64,000 bases of DNA from Pseudomonas sp. FP2309 (GTDB lineage Bacteria > Pseudomonadota > Gammaproteobacteria > Pseudomonadales > Pseudomonadaceae): the NCBI RefSeq assembly GCF_030687575.1, contig NZ_CP117439.1, positions 4,393,501 to 4,457,500 on the forward strand, written 5' to 3'. Below the pieces are notes generated by a model, which saw nothing but the letters and a program-made list of their open reading frames with translations, had not been told where the DNA came from and did no database searches. This document shows positions 1-8,190 of the stretch, in pieces. The number at the start of each line of letters is the position of its first letter. The first letter of the stretch is position 1. The position numbers were made by a program, and so were the translations under genes.

Positions 1-934
1 CGCTGTTGTACACCGACAACGCCGCGGTCAGTACCACAAAGTTGAGGATGTGCGCGGCGGTGTTGCTGCCCAGCATGGAGAACACCTGCACGAACGGGCT
101 GCCGCTGTAGGCATCGCCGGACGCGTTGAGGGTCGACAGCAGGCTGTCCCACGGCGTCAACGACAACAGCACCACCAATGCGCCGATGTAGAAGATCAGG
201 ATGCGGTAGATCACCTGGTTGATCGCTTTGGGGATCACGGTGCGTGGCTGGTCGGCTTCGGCAGCGGTAAAACCGAGCATTTCCAGGCCGCCGAACGAGA
301 ACATGATGATCGCCATGGCCATCACCAGGCCGCCGACGCCATGGGGGAAGAAGCCGCCGTGTTCCCACAGGTTGCTCACCGAGGCTTGCGGGCCGCCGCT
401 GCCGCTGACCAGCAGGTAGCTGCCCAGGGCGATCATCCCGACGATGGCCACCACTTTGATGATCGCAAACCAGAATTCAGCCTCGCCGAACACTTTGACG
501 TTGGCCAGGTTGATCAAGTTGATCAGCACGAAGAACGCCGCCGCCGAGACCCACGTCGGGATCTCCGGCCACCAGTAGTGCACGTATTTGCCGACGGCCG
601 TCAGCTCCGACATCCCCACCAGGATGTACAGAATCCAGCAGTTCCAGCCCGACAGGAAGCCGGCAAAACCGCCCCAGTACTTGTGGGCAAAGTGGCTGAA
701 GGAGCCGGCAACCGGCTCCTCGACGATCATTTCGCCGAGTTGGCGCATGATCATGAAGGCAATAAAGCCGCAGATCGCATAGCCCAGGATCATCGACGGA
801 CCGGCGGATTTGAGCACCCCGGCCGAGCCCAGGAACAGGCCGGTACCGATGGCGCCACCGAGAGCGATCAACTGGATATGACGGTTTTTCAGGCCGCGTT
901 TCAGCTCGCCCGAAGGGGAATGGGGTCCACTCAT
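1..934 (-). CDS. aroP: Aromatic amino acid permease (AroP-like), partial
   Basis: Inner-membrane APC-family transporter that probably brings in aromatic amino acids with protons. The first 311 residues are visible; the C-terminal third lies beyond the window edge. The N-terminus carries the family signature GGAIGTGLFLGSAGVL (about residues 26-41) and later GEMIVEEPVAGSFSHFA and AFSFGGLE-type segments that follow E. coli AroP/PheP closely. The start at 934 gives MSGPHSPSGELKRGLKNRHIQ, matching AroP-type N-termini. It is divergent from the peptide cassette at 1572. Substrate (Phe/Tyr/Trp versus another amino acid) is inferred from similarity and could differ. Confidence 0.85.
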   Translation of the reverse strand, partial: MSGPHSPSGELKRGLKNRHIQLIALGGAIGTGLFLGSAGVLKSAGPSMILGYAICGFIAFMIMRQLGEMIVEEPVAGSFSHFAHKYWGGFAGFLSGWNCWILYILVGMSELTAVGKYVHYWWPEIPTWVSAAAFFVLINLINLANVKVFGEAEFWFAIIKVVAIVGMIALGSYLLVSGSGGPQASVSNLWEHGGFFPHGVGGLVMAMAIIMFSFGGLEMLGFTAAEADQPRTVIPKAINQVIYRILIFYIGALVVLLSLTPWDSLLSTLNASGDAYSGSPFVQVFSMLGSNTAAHILNFVVLTAALSVYNS

Positions 935-1571
935 GAAAAGGCTCTCACGCAAGGTTTGATGATGTTGAATGCAGGTTGCTGCCTTGAATTAACGACTCAA
1001 GCAGCGCCGCTCAAACCCCAGCGCAGGCACCAGGAGTACAGCGTCTTTCTAACGGTCATGCGTCACCTGTTTGTTTTTATCTGTGACGAAATCGAACCCG
1101 TCCGGCTCGTGGCAGGGCGGAGTGATCAGGGTGGGTACACCCAGAGGTCTTGGCCTTTTGCGTGGTTACGCAAGGGAGTCACAGTAAAACGCGGCGCATT
1201 GTACACCGCTCGACCGCTTACGCCCGCACCCGAAAGGTGCATGCGACGATCTGTCAGCTATTCCTTACAGCAAATGTCGACGCAATGAGCGCGAGGACCA
1301 AGCGTAAACTAATCGTTACAACGCGGAAAATCCGCGTTACAAATGTCACACGAAGGAAAATTGGCGAACGCACCCACCGGATAAATCGACACCGCCAGCT
1401 CTCTGAATTTCTTCAAGAAAAAACCTGCAGAAAAAACAGAAAAGAAAATTCAAATGAAACCGTGGCAATAAACATTTTGCATAAACCATGCGCCTCTCCT
1501 AGGTTCATTCCACTTGCTGGCGAAGCTCGCTGGCGAGCCGTTCTCAAATACCGTCCTCTAGGAGATCCACC
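935..1571. promoter_or_regulatory. Divergent intergenic region between permease and peptide gene
   Basis: This 637-base stretch has no convincing gene. It must hold the promoters of the permease (leftward) and of the peptide gene (rightward). It contains a hairpin TTGCGT-4-ACGCAA at 1158-1173, a compact inverted repeat at 1320-1338, a direct repeat CGTTACAA at 1314-1321 and 1335-1342, and an AT-rich stretch at about 1400-1490. A GC-rich repeat (GCTGGCGA, GCTCGC, GCGAGC) lies at 1515-1538 just before the peptide's ribosome binding site. No -35/-10 pair stands out clearly enough to name. Confidence 0.5.
1314..1342. promoter_or_regulatory. Candidate operator (inverted plus direct repeats)
   Basis: AACGCGGA (1320-1327) and TCCGCGTT (1331-1338) form a perfect 8-bp inverted repeat with a 3-base spacer. 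CGTTACAA occurs twice as a direct repeat 21 bp apart, so both copies face the same side of the helix. Read on the minus strand the repeats give TGTAACG, which resembles half-sites used by TyrR/PhhR/GcsR-type regulators. That family link is an inference. Confidence 0.35.
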
Positions 1572-1709
1572 ATGCAAGCACTGGAAAACGACCTGGAAAC
1601 CGAACTGCAACTCGACGATTGGTTTGAAGCGCCGACCCACGACGCCGCCGTCGAAATGATGCAAGCCGACGCCGTCGTGCCATTCGGCACCGCGATGTGG
1701 CCGTTCTAA
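1572..1709 (+). CDS. 45-residue acidic peptide, putative precursor peptide
   Basis: A short gene with a strong ribosome binding site (AGGAG ending 8 bases before ATG). The product has about ten Asp/Glu, one His and no Lys, Arg, Cys or Ser. Residues 3-19 look like an acidic amphipathic helix (Leu4, 8, 12, 14; Trp17-Phe18). The C-terminus reads VVPFGTAMWPF. It is followed by a hairpin and then by the M29/NicX-fold gene at 1783. The layout suits a ribosomally made, later modified peptide: acidic leader, hydrophobic aromatic core. Without Cys or Ser, lanthionine, sactionine and most thiazole chemistry are excluded; Trp43, Phe45, Thr40 and the C-terminal carboxylate are the likely targets. I do not recognise a named family. 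Alternatives are a small regulatory protein or a metal/partner-binding peptide. Confidence 0.7.
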   Translation: MQALENDLETELQLDDWFEAPTHDAAVEMMQADAVVPFGTAMWPF

Positions 1710-1725
1710 CCACCGGCAGGCATCC

Positions 1726-1751
1726 GGCGGGCGCCGCGCATGGCGCCCGCC
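1726..1751 (+). promoter_or_regulatory. Intercistronic GC hairpin after the peptide gene
   Basis: GGCGGGCGCC (1726-1735) and GGCGCCCGCC (1742-1751) form a perfect 10-bp stem with loop GCGCAT. No U-tract follows, so it is not a standard terminator. It sits 16 bases after the peptide stop and 31 bases before the enzyme ATG. It would protect or partially terminate the upstream mRNA, giving more peptide than enzyme, as is common in precursor-peptide operons (inference). Confidence 0.6.
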
Positions 1752-1782
1752 CCCTTACCCAAGGCACAGAAGGACACCCGTC

Positions 1783-2742
1783 ATGGACAAGGCCCGCGCC
1801 GTCGAACACTTTCTCTACTACCTCGCCCATCACCCGGCCCTCAGCGGCGTGAGCTGCCCCACGGTGCTGCTGGGCCATACCGAGCGCTACGACGCCATCG
1901 CCCAGGCCATCACCCACAGCAGCGCCGCGCGCTTCAATGTCCAGAGGCAGCGCCTGGACCAGGCCGCCCCCGATACGCTGGCGCGAGCCATCGAGACGTG
2001 CGACCTGTACGTGTTTTTCTACGATTCATCCACGCTGCCCAACCCACGCGCCGAAGGCCCGGACTTTATCCGTGCCCTACAGGGCGTGATGGCCGAACAC
2101 TGGAAGAAGTCGCTGTTGTTCAAGGATTACGGCGACTACTTCTACGACACCTTCAGCGTCGCGCCCCAGCGCATCGCTGATCTCAATGCCACGCTGATCC
2201 GACGCATGTCCCAGGCCAATGTTCTGCGCTTCACTGATAAGCACGGCTCCCGCCTGGAGACGCCGCTGAGCAGCATCAAAAAGTGGACCAATATCAACGG
2301 CGTCGGCAACCATGACCTGGCCCCCGGCGAAATCGCCACCCACAGCGAAGCCATCAATGGCCAGGTACGGTTTGTCGGCACCTTTCTCAGCACCATCCCC
2401 TTTGCGCGCAAATACGGCGTGCTGGAGTCACCGCTGGAGTTGTGGATCGAGAACTCGACCGTCTGCAGCGTGGCCAGTGACGTGCCGGGACTGGTGGATG
2501 ATTTCAACAAGTACCTGAACGCCAACCCGTCCAATCGCCGCGTGGAGGAACTGGGCATCGGCACCAACGAAGGGGTGCTGGACCTGTATGCGCGCAACGC
2601 CGGGTTCGAGGAGCGCCATTGCGGTTTGCACCTGGGCTTGGGCGGCGGGCAGAAAGGCAGTCATCACCTGGACTTGATCTTTGCCAGTGGGGTGCTGGCG
2701 CTGGATGACAAGCCGGTGTTCGATGGCAGATTTGCTTTCTGA
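1783..2742 (+). CDS. M29 aminopeptidase / NicX-fold enzyme paired with the peptide
   Basis: A 319-residue protein whose C-terminal half matches the fold shared by M29 (AmpS/AmpT-type) metalloaminopeptidases and the iron dioxygenase NicX: LAPGE at 179-183, LGIGTN at 257-262, FEERHCGLHLGLG at 275-286 and HHLD at 294-297 (His295-x-Asp297). Candidate metal ligands are therefore Glu183, Glu276/277, His279/283, His295 and Asp297. The N-terminal part is shorter and less like classical M29 enzymes, which run to about 370-410 residues. It has no signal peptide, so it is cytoplasmic. A ribosome binding site (AGAAGGA) precedes the ATG. It ends just before a terminator. Being paired with the 45-residue peptide, it may trim, oxidise or simply bind that peptide; the chemistry is unknown. 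Confidence 0.7.
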   Translation: MDKARAVEHFLYYLAHHPALSGVSCPTVLLGHTERYDAIAQAITHSSAARFNVQRQRLDQAAPDTLARAIETCDLYVFFYDSSTLPNPRAEGPDFIRALQGVMAEHWKKSLLFKDYGDYFYDTFSVAPQRIADLNATLIRRMSQANVLRFTDKHGSRLETPLSSIKKWTNINGVGNHDLAPGEIATHSEAINGQVRFVGTFLSTIPFARKYGVLESPLELWIENSTVCSVASDVPGLVDDFNKYLNANPSNRRVEELGIGTNEGVLDLYARNAGFEERHCGLHLGLGGGQKGSHHLDLIFASGVLALDDKPVFDGRFAF

Positions 2743-2780
2743 GCCACTCCCACAGGGGTTGGTATTTCAAATTCAGCGCA

Positions 2781-2814
2781 AAAAAAAACGCCAACCCTGG
2801 GGTTGGCGTTCTTT
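2781..2814. terminator. Bidirectional intrinsic terminator
   Basis: An A-run, then stem AACGCCAACCC / GGGTTGGCGTT (2787-2797 with 2800-2810), then TTCTTT. It serves the peptide cassette on the plus strand and rluB on the minus strand. Confidence 0.85.
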
Positions 2815-2828
2815 ATGCGGCGATTAAA

Positions 2829-4040
2829 TCACTGCGGCTTCTTGCGACCAAAACCAGGACGCTGACCCGAACCGGCCGGAGCGCCACGGCGCTTGCCCGA
2901 CGGCTCGTCGGCGACCAGTTTCGGGCCAGGACGCTTGTTCGCTGCCGGCTTGGCTGGACGCTTGGTGCTGGCGTTGTCGGCTGGGCGATCCGCTTCACCA
3001 CGGTTGCTACGACCACCGGCCGGTGCAGGACGCGGTGCGCGCGGGGCACGCTCGCCTTCCTGACGGGACGGTGCCGTTGGGCGACGTTCACCTTCGATGT
3101 GCGGCTGACGCGAGATACGCCCGCCGGTGGCTGGTGCATCCAGCGCCGGGCGCACGGTGCGGGCCACGCGCTCGGTACGGGCCACAGGGCGCGACGATTT
3201 ACGCTGCATACGCTCAAGCTTGTCTTTGCTCTTGGCGTTCATCTGCGGCATGGCAACCGGCGTCAGGCCTACTTCGGCACTGAGGATGTCGACTTCGTAC
3301 TGACTCATTTCGCGCCAGCGGCCCATCGGCAGGTCGGAGTTCAGGAACACCGGGCCGAAACGCACGCGCTTGAGGCGGCTGACCACCAGGCCCTGGGATT
3401 CCCACAGGCGACGCACTTCGCGGTTACGGCCTTCCATCACCACGCAGTGGTACCAATGGTTGAAACCTTCGCCACCAGGGGCCTGCTTGATGTCGGTGAA
3501 CTTGGCCGGGCCGTCTTCCAGCACCACGCCGGCCTTGAGGCGTTCGATCATCTCGTCATCGACTTCGCCGCGCACACGCACCGCGTATTCACGGTCCATC
3601 TCGTAGGACGGGTGCATCAGGCGGTTGGCCAGTTCACCGTCGGTGGTGAACATCAGCAAACCGGTGGTGTTGATGTCCAGACGACCGATGTTGATCCAAC
3701 GGCCTTCTTTGGGCTTGGGCATCTTGTCGAACACGGTCGGACGGCCTTCCGGGTCGTCACGGGTGCAGATCTCGCCATCGGGCTTGTTGTACATGATCAC
3801 GCGGCGCACCGATTCGGCGGCCTCTTCACGCTTGATGACCTTGCCATCAATGGTGATTGCATCGTGCAGGTCGACGCGCTGGCCGAGGGTGGCCTCGACG
3901 CCGTTGACCTTGATGCGCTTCTGGGTGATCCAGGCTTCGACGTCGCGGCGCGAGCCCACGCCGATACGCGCCAGCACCTTTTGCAGTTTTTCGCCTGCTG
4001 GGCCGATTTCCTGGCTGTCGTTCTGGTCTTTGTCGTTCAT
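2829..4040 (-). CDS. rluB: 23S rRNA pseudouridine synthase RluB
   Basis: RsuA/RluB-family enzyme that makes a pseudouridine in domain V of 23S rRNA (position 2605 in E. coli). Residues 17-60 form the S4 RNA-binding domain; the catalytic motif GRLDINTTGLL places the nucleophile at Asp122. The family core ends near residue 250. A tail of about 150 residues follows, rich in Arg, Pro, Ala and Lys, typical of Pseudomonas RluB and probably disordered and RNA-binding. A GTG start 9 bases upstream would overlap the GGGAGG ribosome binding site, so the ATG at 4040 is chosen. It is the last gene after rnm-yciO-scpA-scpB. Confidence 0.92.
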   Translation of the reverse strand: MNDKDQNDSQEIGPAGEKLQKVLARIGVGSRRDVEAWITQKRIKVNGVEATLGQRVDLHDAITIDGKVIKREEAAESVRRVIMYNKPDGEICTRDDPEGRPTVFDKMPKPKEGRWINIGRLDINTTGLLMFTTDGELANRLMHPSYEMDREYAVRVRGEVDDEMIERLKAGVVLEDGPAKFTDIKQAPGGEGFNHWYHCVVMEGRNREVRRLWESQGLVVSRLKRVRFGPVFLNSDLPMGRWREMSQYEVDILSAEVGLTPVAMPQMNAKSKDKLERMQRKSSRPVARTERVARTVRPALDAPATGGRISRQPHIEGERRPTAPSRQEGERAPRAPRPAPAGGRSNRGEADRPADNASTKRPAKPAANKRPGPKLVADEPSGKRRGAPAGSGQRPGFGRKKPQ

Positions 4041-4234
4041 CGTAAGCACCTCCCGGTGGGTCGATTCAGGCCTGGCCTGAAGAGTGTTGAAAGCTGGGCT
4101 TTCGCCGAATAGGTCGGCAAAGGGTCGCGAATCATACGCGTATGGCGCGCGTTGCGCATCAGAGACTAGTCGATAAGTCCGACGTCATCGGTTTTTCCGC
4201 CGACCGGTGGTGCCCGGAGCACCATGAGACGGCC

Positions 4235-5167
4235 TCAGTCTTCGAACTGGCGGCGTTCGTTCTCGATGGCTTCGGCCAGGGCCCGGGCTTCGTCTTCCTC
4301 GTCGCTCAGGGGCGGTTGCTCAAGGGCGGCGACGGCGGCCAGGAGTTTTTCGCGGGCTTGTGCCACGCCGAGGATGTCTTCTTCGGGCTCTGGCGGGGTC
4401 TCCGGCTCAGCCTCAACGTCCGCCGTTACCGCGGCTTCAGACTCGGCGGCGCCATCACGCAACAAGTCATCAAAGTCGGTCTTGATGCCCTGCTCCATGT
4501 CGTCCAGTTCCAGCAGCAAGGTATGGAAACTGGTTTCGTCCTTGGGCTCTTCCGGCTCGGCCGTCGCGTCAGCCAGCTCCTGCAAGCCTGGGGGCACCGG
4601 CGCGTCGTCGAAGTCCAGCACCGGCTCGGCTTCCATCTCGCGCAGTTCGGCGAGCGGTGGCAGGTCGTCGAGGTTTTTCAGGTTGAAGTGATCGAGAAAC
4701 ACTTTGGTGGTGGCGAACATCGCCGGTTTGCCCGGCACATCGCGGTAACCGACGATGCGGATCCACTCACGCTCCAGCAGCGTCTTGACGATATGGCTGT
4801 TGACCGCAACGCCGCGCACGTCCTCGATCTCGCCACGGGTGATGGGTTGGCGATAGGCAATCAGCGCCATGGTCTCCAGCATCGCCCGTGAATAGCGCTG
4901 CGGACGCTCTTCCCACAGGCGACCGACCCACGGGGAAAATTTCTCGCGGATCTGCAGGCGATAACCCGACGCCACTTCGCGCAGTTCAAAGGCGCGGCCG
5001 TCGCAGGACTTGCGCAGGATCTCCAGCGCCTTTTTGAACACCGGCGGTTCGGGGCGCTCGGCCTCTTCAAACAGTTCGAACAGGCGCTCCAGGGATTGCG
5101 GCTTGCCCGAGGCCAGGAGAAAAGCCTCCAGCAAAGGGGCCAGTTCGCGGGGTTCAGTCAGATTCAT
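4235..5167 (-). CDS. scpB: Segregation and condensation protein ScpB
   Basis: Winged-helix kleisin partner of the SMC-ScpAB condensin, which compacts and separates chromosomes. The family core covers about residues 1-185, including ALIAYRQPITRGEIEDVRGV and VGYRDVPGKPAMFATT. The acidic C-terminal tail (from about 190, many Glu/Asp/Pro) makes it longer (310 residues) than Gram-positive ScpB (about 190); this extension is usual in pseudomonads. It begins 12 bases after scpA stops, so the two are co-translated. Confidence 0.93.
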   Translation of the reverse strand: MNLTEPRELAPLLEAFLLASGKPQSLERLFELFEEAERPEPPVFKKALEILRKSCDGRAFELREVASGYRLQIREKFSPWVGRLWEERPQRYSRAMLETMALIAYRQPITRGEIEDVRGVAVNSHIVKTLLEREWIRIVGYRDVPGKPAMFATTKVFLDHFNLKNLDDLPPLAELREMEAEPVLDFDDAPVPPGLQELADATAEPEEPKDETSFHTLLLELDDMEQGIKTDFDDLLRDGAAESEAAVTADVEAEPETPPEPEEDILGVAQAREKLLAAVAALEQPPLSDEEDEARALAEAIENERRQFED

Positions 5168-5179
5168 CGATTCAGCTCT

Positions 5180-5998
5180 TTATTCGGCTCGCGCCCGCAC
5201 GTGGATAGCCGCAAAAGGCTCATTCTGGACCAGCTCGACCAAGGATTCCTTGACCAGCTCAAGGATCGCCATAAAGGTCACCACCACCCCCAGACGCCCT
5301 TCTTCCTGGGTAAACAACTCGACAAACGGCACGAAGCCGCCGCCCTTGAGGCGCTCCAGCACATCACTCATGCGCTCGCGGGTCGACAAGGCCTCACGGC
5401 TGACCTGGTGGCTTTCAAACATATCGCCACGGCGCAGCACCTCGGCCATGGACATCAGCAATTCTTCCAGGCTCACGTCCGGCAATAGCTTGCGCGCACG
5501 GGCCTCGGGCGCGTCGAGCTTGGGCACCACCACGTCACGGCCCACACGGCTCAGACCGTCGATACCTTCCGCGGCCGCCTTGAAACGTTCGTACTCTTGC
5601 AAGCGACGGATCAGTTCGGCGCGCGGGTCGTCCTCTTCGGCCTCCACCGTCTCCGAGCGCGGCAGCAGCATGCGCGACTTGATCTCGGCGAGCATCGCGG
5701 CCATCACCAGGTACTCGGCCGCCAGTTCCAGGCGCACCGACTGCATCAACTCGACATAGCCCATGTACTGGCGGGTAATTTCCGCCACCGGGATGTCGAG
5801 GATATTGATGTTCTGCTTGCGGATCAGGTACAGCAGCAAGTCCAGCGGGCCTTCGAAGGCATCCAGAAAGACTTCCAGGGCGTCCGGCGGAATGTACAGA
5901 TCCAGCGGCATTTCCAGCACGGCCTGACCATACACCATGGCAAACGGCAGTTCCTGCTGGGCGCCCGCCTGCGGGTCGACGGTTTCCACAGACGACAT
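5180..5998 (-). CDS. scpA: Segregation and condensation protein ScpA
   Basis: Kleisin subunit that bridges the SMC head domains in the condensin complex. The signature FEGPLDLLLYLIRKQNINILDIPVAEITRQY lies at about residues 48-78, and the C-terminal winged helix includes FVPFVELF and VVVTFMAILELVKE. At 272 residues it has the usual length. Its start abuts the yciO stop, and scpB follows 12 bases later: a rnm-yciO-scpA-scpB-rluB operon is likely. An SMC gene is not in the window; pseudomonads can use both MukBEF-type and SMC condensins. Confidence 0.93.
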   Translation of the reverse strand: MSSVETVDPQAGAQQELPFAMVYGQAVLEMPLDLYIPPDALEVFLDAFEGPLDLLLYLIRKQNINILDIPVAEITRQYMGYVELMQSVRLELAAEYLVMAAMLAEIKSRMLLPRSETVEAEEDDPRAELIRRLQEYERFKAAAEGIDGLSRVGRDVVVPKLDAPEARARKLLPDVSLEELLMSMAEVLRRGDMFESHQVSREALSTRERMSDVLERLKGGGFVPFVELFTQEEGRLGVVVTFMAILELVKESLVELVQNEPFAAIHVRARAE

Positions 5999-6628
5999 TC
6001 AGGCCTCGACCATAAAGGGCGCTGGATCGCCGCAGCCCACACGAATCACTTCGGGTTCGCCATCTGCCAGGTTGATCACGGTGGAGGCTTTAGCGCCGCC
6101 GAAACCGCCGTCGATGATCAGGTCCACCTGTTTTTCCAGCAGTTGGCGCATTTCGTATGGATCTTCCAGGGGCTCGGTATCGCCCGGCATGATCAACGAC
6201 ACACTCATCAACGGCTCGCCCAACTCGGCCAGCAGCGCCAGGGCAATCGGGTGCTCCGGCACGCGCAGGCCAATGGTGCGCTTCTTGGGGTGCAGCAGCA
6301 GGCGCGGCACTTCGCGGGTAGCGTTGAGAATGAAGGTGTAGGGCCCCGGGGTGTGCGCTTTGAGCAGGCGGAAGGTACCGGTATCGACCTTGGCGAACAG
6401 CCCCAGTTGCGACAAGTCACTGCAGATCAGCGCGAAGTTGTGCTTGTCGTCCAACTGACGCAGACGTCTGACGCGCTCGACCGCGCCCTTGTCGCCGATC
6501 TGACAACCAATGGCGTAGGACGAATCGGTGGGGTAGATCACCACGCCACCGGCGCGAATGATCTCAACGGCCTGCTTGATCAGGCGCGCCTGGGGGTTTT
6601 CCGGATGAATCTGGAAGAATTGACTCAC
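5999..6628 (-). CDS. yciO: YciO/Sua5/YrdC-family protein
   Basis: A 209-residue member of the YrdC-like fold, related to the enzymes that make threonylcarbamoyl-AMP for tRNA t6A. Visible motifs are GGVVIYPTDSSYAIGC, TPGPYTFILNATREVPR, KKRTIGLRVP and STVINL. It is closest to E. coli YciO, whose exact role is less certain than that of TsaC. The start is a GTG (residues VSQFFQIHPENPQ) because that matches YciO N-termini and length; an ATG 39 bases further upstream would add 13 residues overlapping the rnm end. It lies 13 bases after rnm, the same order as in E. coli (yciV-yciO). Confidence 0.88.
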   Translation of the reverse strand: MSQFFQIHPENPQARLIKQAVEIIRAGGVVIYPTDSSYAIGCQIGDKGAVERVRRLRQLDDKHNFALICSDLSQLGLFAKVDTGTFRLLKAHTPGPYTFILNATREVPRLLLHPKKRTIGLRVPEHPIALALLAELGEPLMSVSLIMPGDTEPLEDPYEMRQLLEKQVDLIIDGGFGGAKASTVINLADGEPEVIRVGCGDPAPFMVEA

Positions 6629-6641
6629 GTGTTCTACCTGT

Positions 6642-7505
6642 TCAGACGGTGGCAATAATGGGGTCATGCTTGAATCGCCCCCACAACAGCGGCAGATCGT
6701 CCGGGACGGGGCGATACTCGCCGATCTCGGACCAGCCGCCTGGGCCATGAAAGTCACTGCCGGCACTGACCAGCAGACCAAACTCGCGGGCAAGTATCGC
6801 CAGGCTGCCGACCTGTTCGGCGGGTTGATGCCCGTTGACCACTTCGATAGCGTGGCCGCCCGCTCCAATATAGTCGCCTATCAGCTTGCGGCGTTTGCTG
6901 CGGGTGAAATCGTAATGCCAGGGATGCGCCAGGCTGACCCAGGCCCCGGCGGCCCGCAGCGTCTCGACGGTGTCCTCAAGGGTCGGCCAATGTTGCTTCA
7001 CATCGCCCAACTTGCCGGCGCCCAGCCATTTGCGGAAGGCTTCGGCGCGGTCCCTGACAAACCCTTCACGCACCATCCAGTCAGCAAAGTGCGGACGGGC
7101 CGGCGCATTACCGCTGTCGCCCAGTTCCTGCTGGATGGCGCGGGCGCCTTCAAGGGCGTTGGGCATGCCTTTGAGGCTGAGCTTGCGGCTTATTTCTTCG
7201 GACCGCAGCCAGCGGCCATCGTGCAAATCGGCGATGGCCTGTACCAGCGGCGGCGCGGTTTGATCAAAACCATAACCGAGCACATGAATGGTGGCGCCGC
7301 CCCAGGTGCAGGACAACTCGACACCGTTGACCAGTTGCATGCCCAAGGCATGGGCCGCCGTACGGGCCTCATCAAGGCCTTCGAGGGTGTCGTGGTCGGT
7401 CAACGCCAGGACTCGCACGCCTTTTTCAAACGCACGCGCAACCAGTACCGCGGGCGCCAGGGCGCCGTCGGAGGCCGTGCTGTGGCAGTGCAAATCAACA
7501 TTCAC
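6642..7505 (-). CDS. rnm: PHP-domain 5'-3' exoribonuclease (RNase AM-like)
   Basis: A PHP-family metal phosphoesterase of 287 residues, matching E. coli YciV/RNase AM (about 293), which trims 5' ends of rRNAs and hydrolyses 3',5'-bisphosphonucleotides. Metal-ligand motifs are DLHCHSTASDG at the N-terminus, LTDHDT at about residue 36, a central GVELSC, the late SLAHPW, and SAGSDFHGPG near the C-terminus. The GTG at 7505 is chosen because DLHCHS sits almost at the start of the protein in this family; an in-frame start 42 bases upstream is possible. First gene of the leftward rnm-yciO-scpAB-rluB cluster. Confidence 0.85.
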   Translation of the reverse strand: MNVDLHCHSTASDGALAPAVLVARAFEKGVRVLALTDHDTLEGLDEARTAAHALGMQLVNGVELSCTWGGATIHVLGYGFDQTAPPLVQAIADLHDGRWLRSEEISRKLSLKGMPNALEGARAIQQELGDSGNAPARPHFADWMVREGFVRDRAEAFRKWLGAGKLGDVKQHWPTLEDTVETLRAAGAWVSLAHPWHYDFTRSKRRKLIGDYIGAGGHAIEVVNGHQPAEQVGSLAILAREFGLLVSAGSDFHGPGGWSEIGEYRPVPDDLPLLWGRFKHDPIIATV

Positions 7506-7592
7506 GGGTGTTTGTAACCTCAAGTCAGCTGGCGCTTTCGCAACCAAGGATGTTTGTTATTATGCCGCCACATCCAGCTTCTGGCTCTTACT

Positions 7593-8189
7593 GTGAAACA
7601 ATTCATCGACTTCATCCCGCTGTTGCTGTTTTTCATCGTTTATAAACTTGACCCTCGGGTCGTCGATCTGGCCGGCCATGAGCTGACTGTCGGCGGCATC
7701 TACAGCGCCACCGCGGTGCTGATCATCAGCTCAATCGTGGTCTACGGTGCGCTCTTCATCTCCCAGCGCAAACTGGAAAAAAGCCAATGGCTGACCCTGG
7801 TCGCGTGCCTGGTTTTCGGCAGCCTGACCCTGGCCTTTCACAGCGAAACCTTCCTTAAATGGAAAGCCCCGGTGGTGAACTGGCTGTTCGCCCTGGCGTT
7901 CATCGGCAGCCACTTCATCGGCGACCGCCTGCTGATCAAGCGGATCATGGGCCATGCGCTGACCCTGCCGGAGCCGGTATGGACACGCCTGAACGTGGCC
8001 TGGATCGTGTTTTTCATCTTTTGCGGCGCCGCCAACCTGTTCGTGGCGTTCACATTCCAGGACTACTGGGTCGACTTCAAAGTGTTCGGTAGCCTGGGCA
8101 TGACCGTGTTGTTCCTGGTCGGCCAGGGCATCTACCTGTCGCGCCACCTGCATGACACCGAGCCCACCACGCCGAAAACCGAGGACTGA
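7593..8189 (+). CDS. ispZ: Intracellular septation protein A (IspZ/YciB)
   Basis: A 198-residue polytopic inner-membrane protein with the family start [18 protein letters not shown] and motifs [13 protein letters not shown] and [20 protein letters not shown]. Five or six membrane segments are visible. In E. coli YciB links cell elongation and division and supports envelope integrity. The start is a GTG (7593) that gives VKQFIDF; longer readings have no homologous N-terminus. It is divergent from rnm and followed one base later by the YciI gene. Confidence 0.9.
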   Translation: MKQFIDFIPLLLFFIVYKLDPRVVDLAGHELTVGGIYSATAVLIISSIVVYGALFISQRKLEKSQWLTLVACLVFGSLTLAFHSETFLKWKAPVVNWLFALAFIGSHFIGDRLLIKRIMGHALTLPEPVWTRLNVAWIVFFIFCGAANLFVAFTFQDYWVDFKVFGSLGMTVLFLVGQGIYLSRHLHDTEPTTPKTED

Positions 8190-8190
8190 C

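Noticed and set aside
50..1288. 412-codon plus-strand open frame across the permease and the intergenic region
   Set aside because: Antisense to an AroP-like gene; Gln/Arg/His-rich product with no homology pattern.
1447..1500. Possible sigma54 promoter before the 45-residue peptide (TGGCAATAAACATTTTGC)
   Set aside because: The GG-to-GC spacing is 15 bases rather than the required 12.
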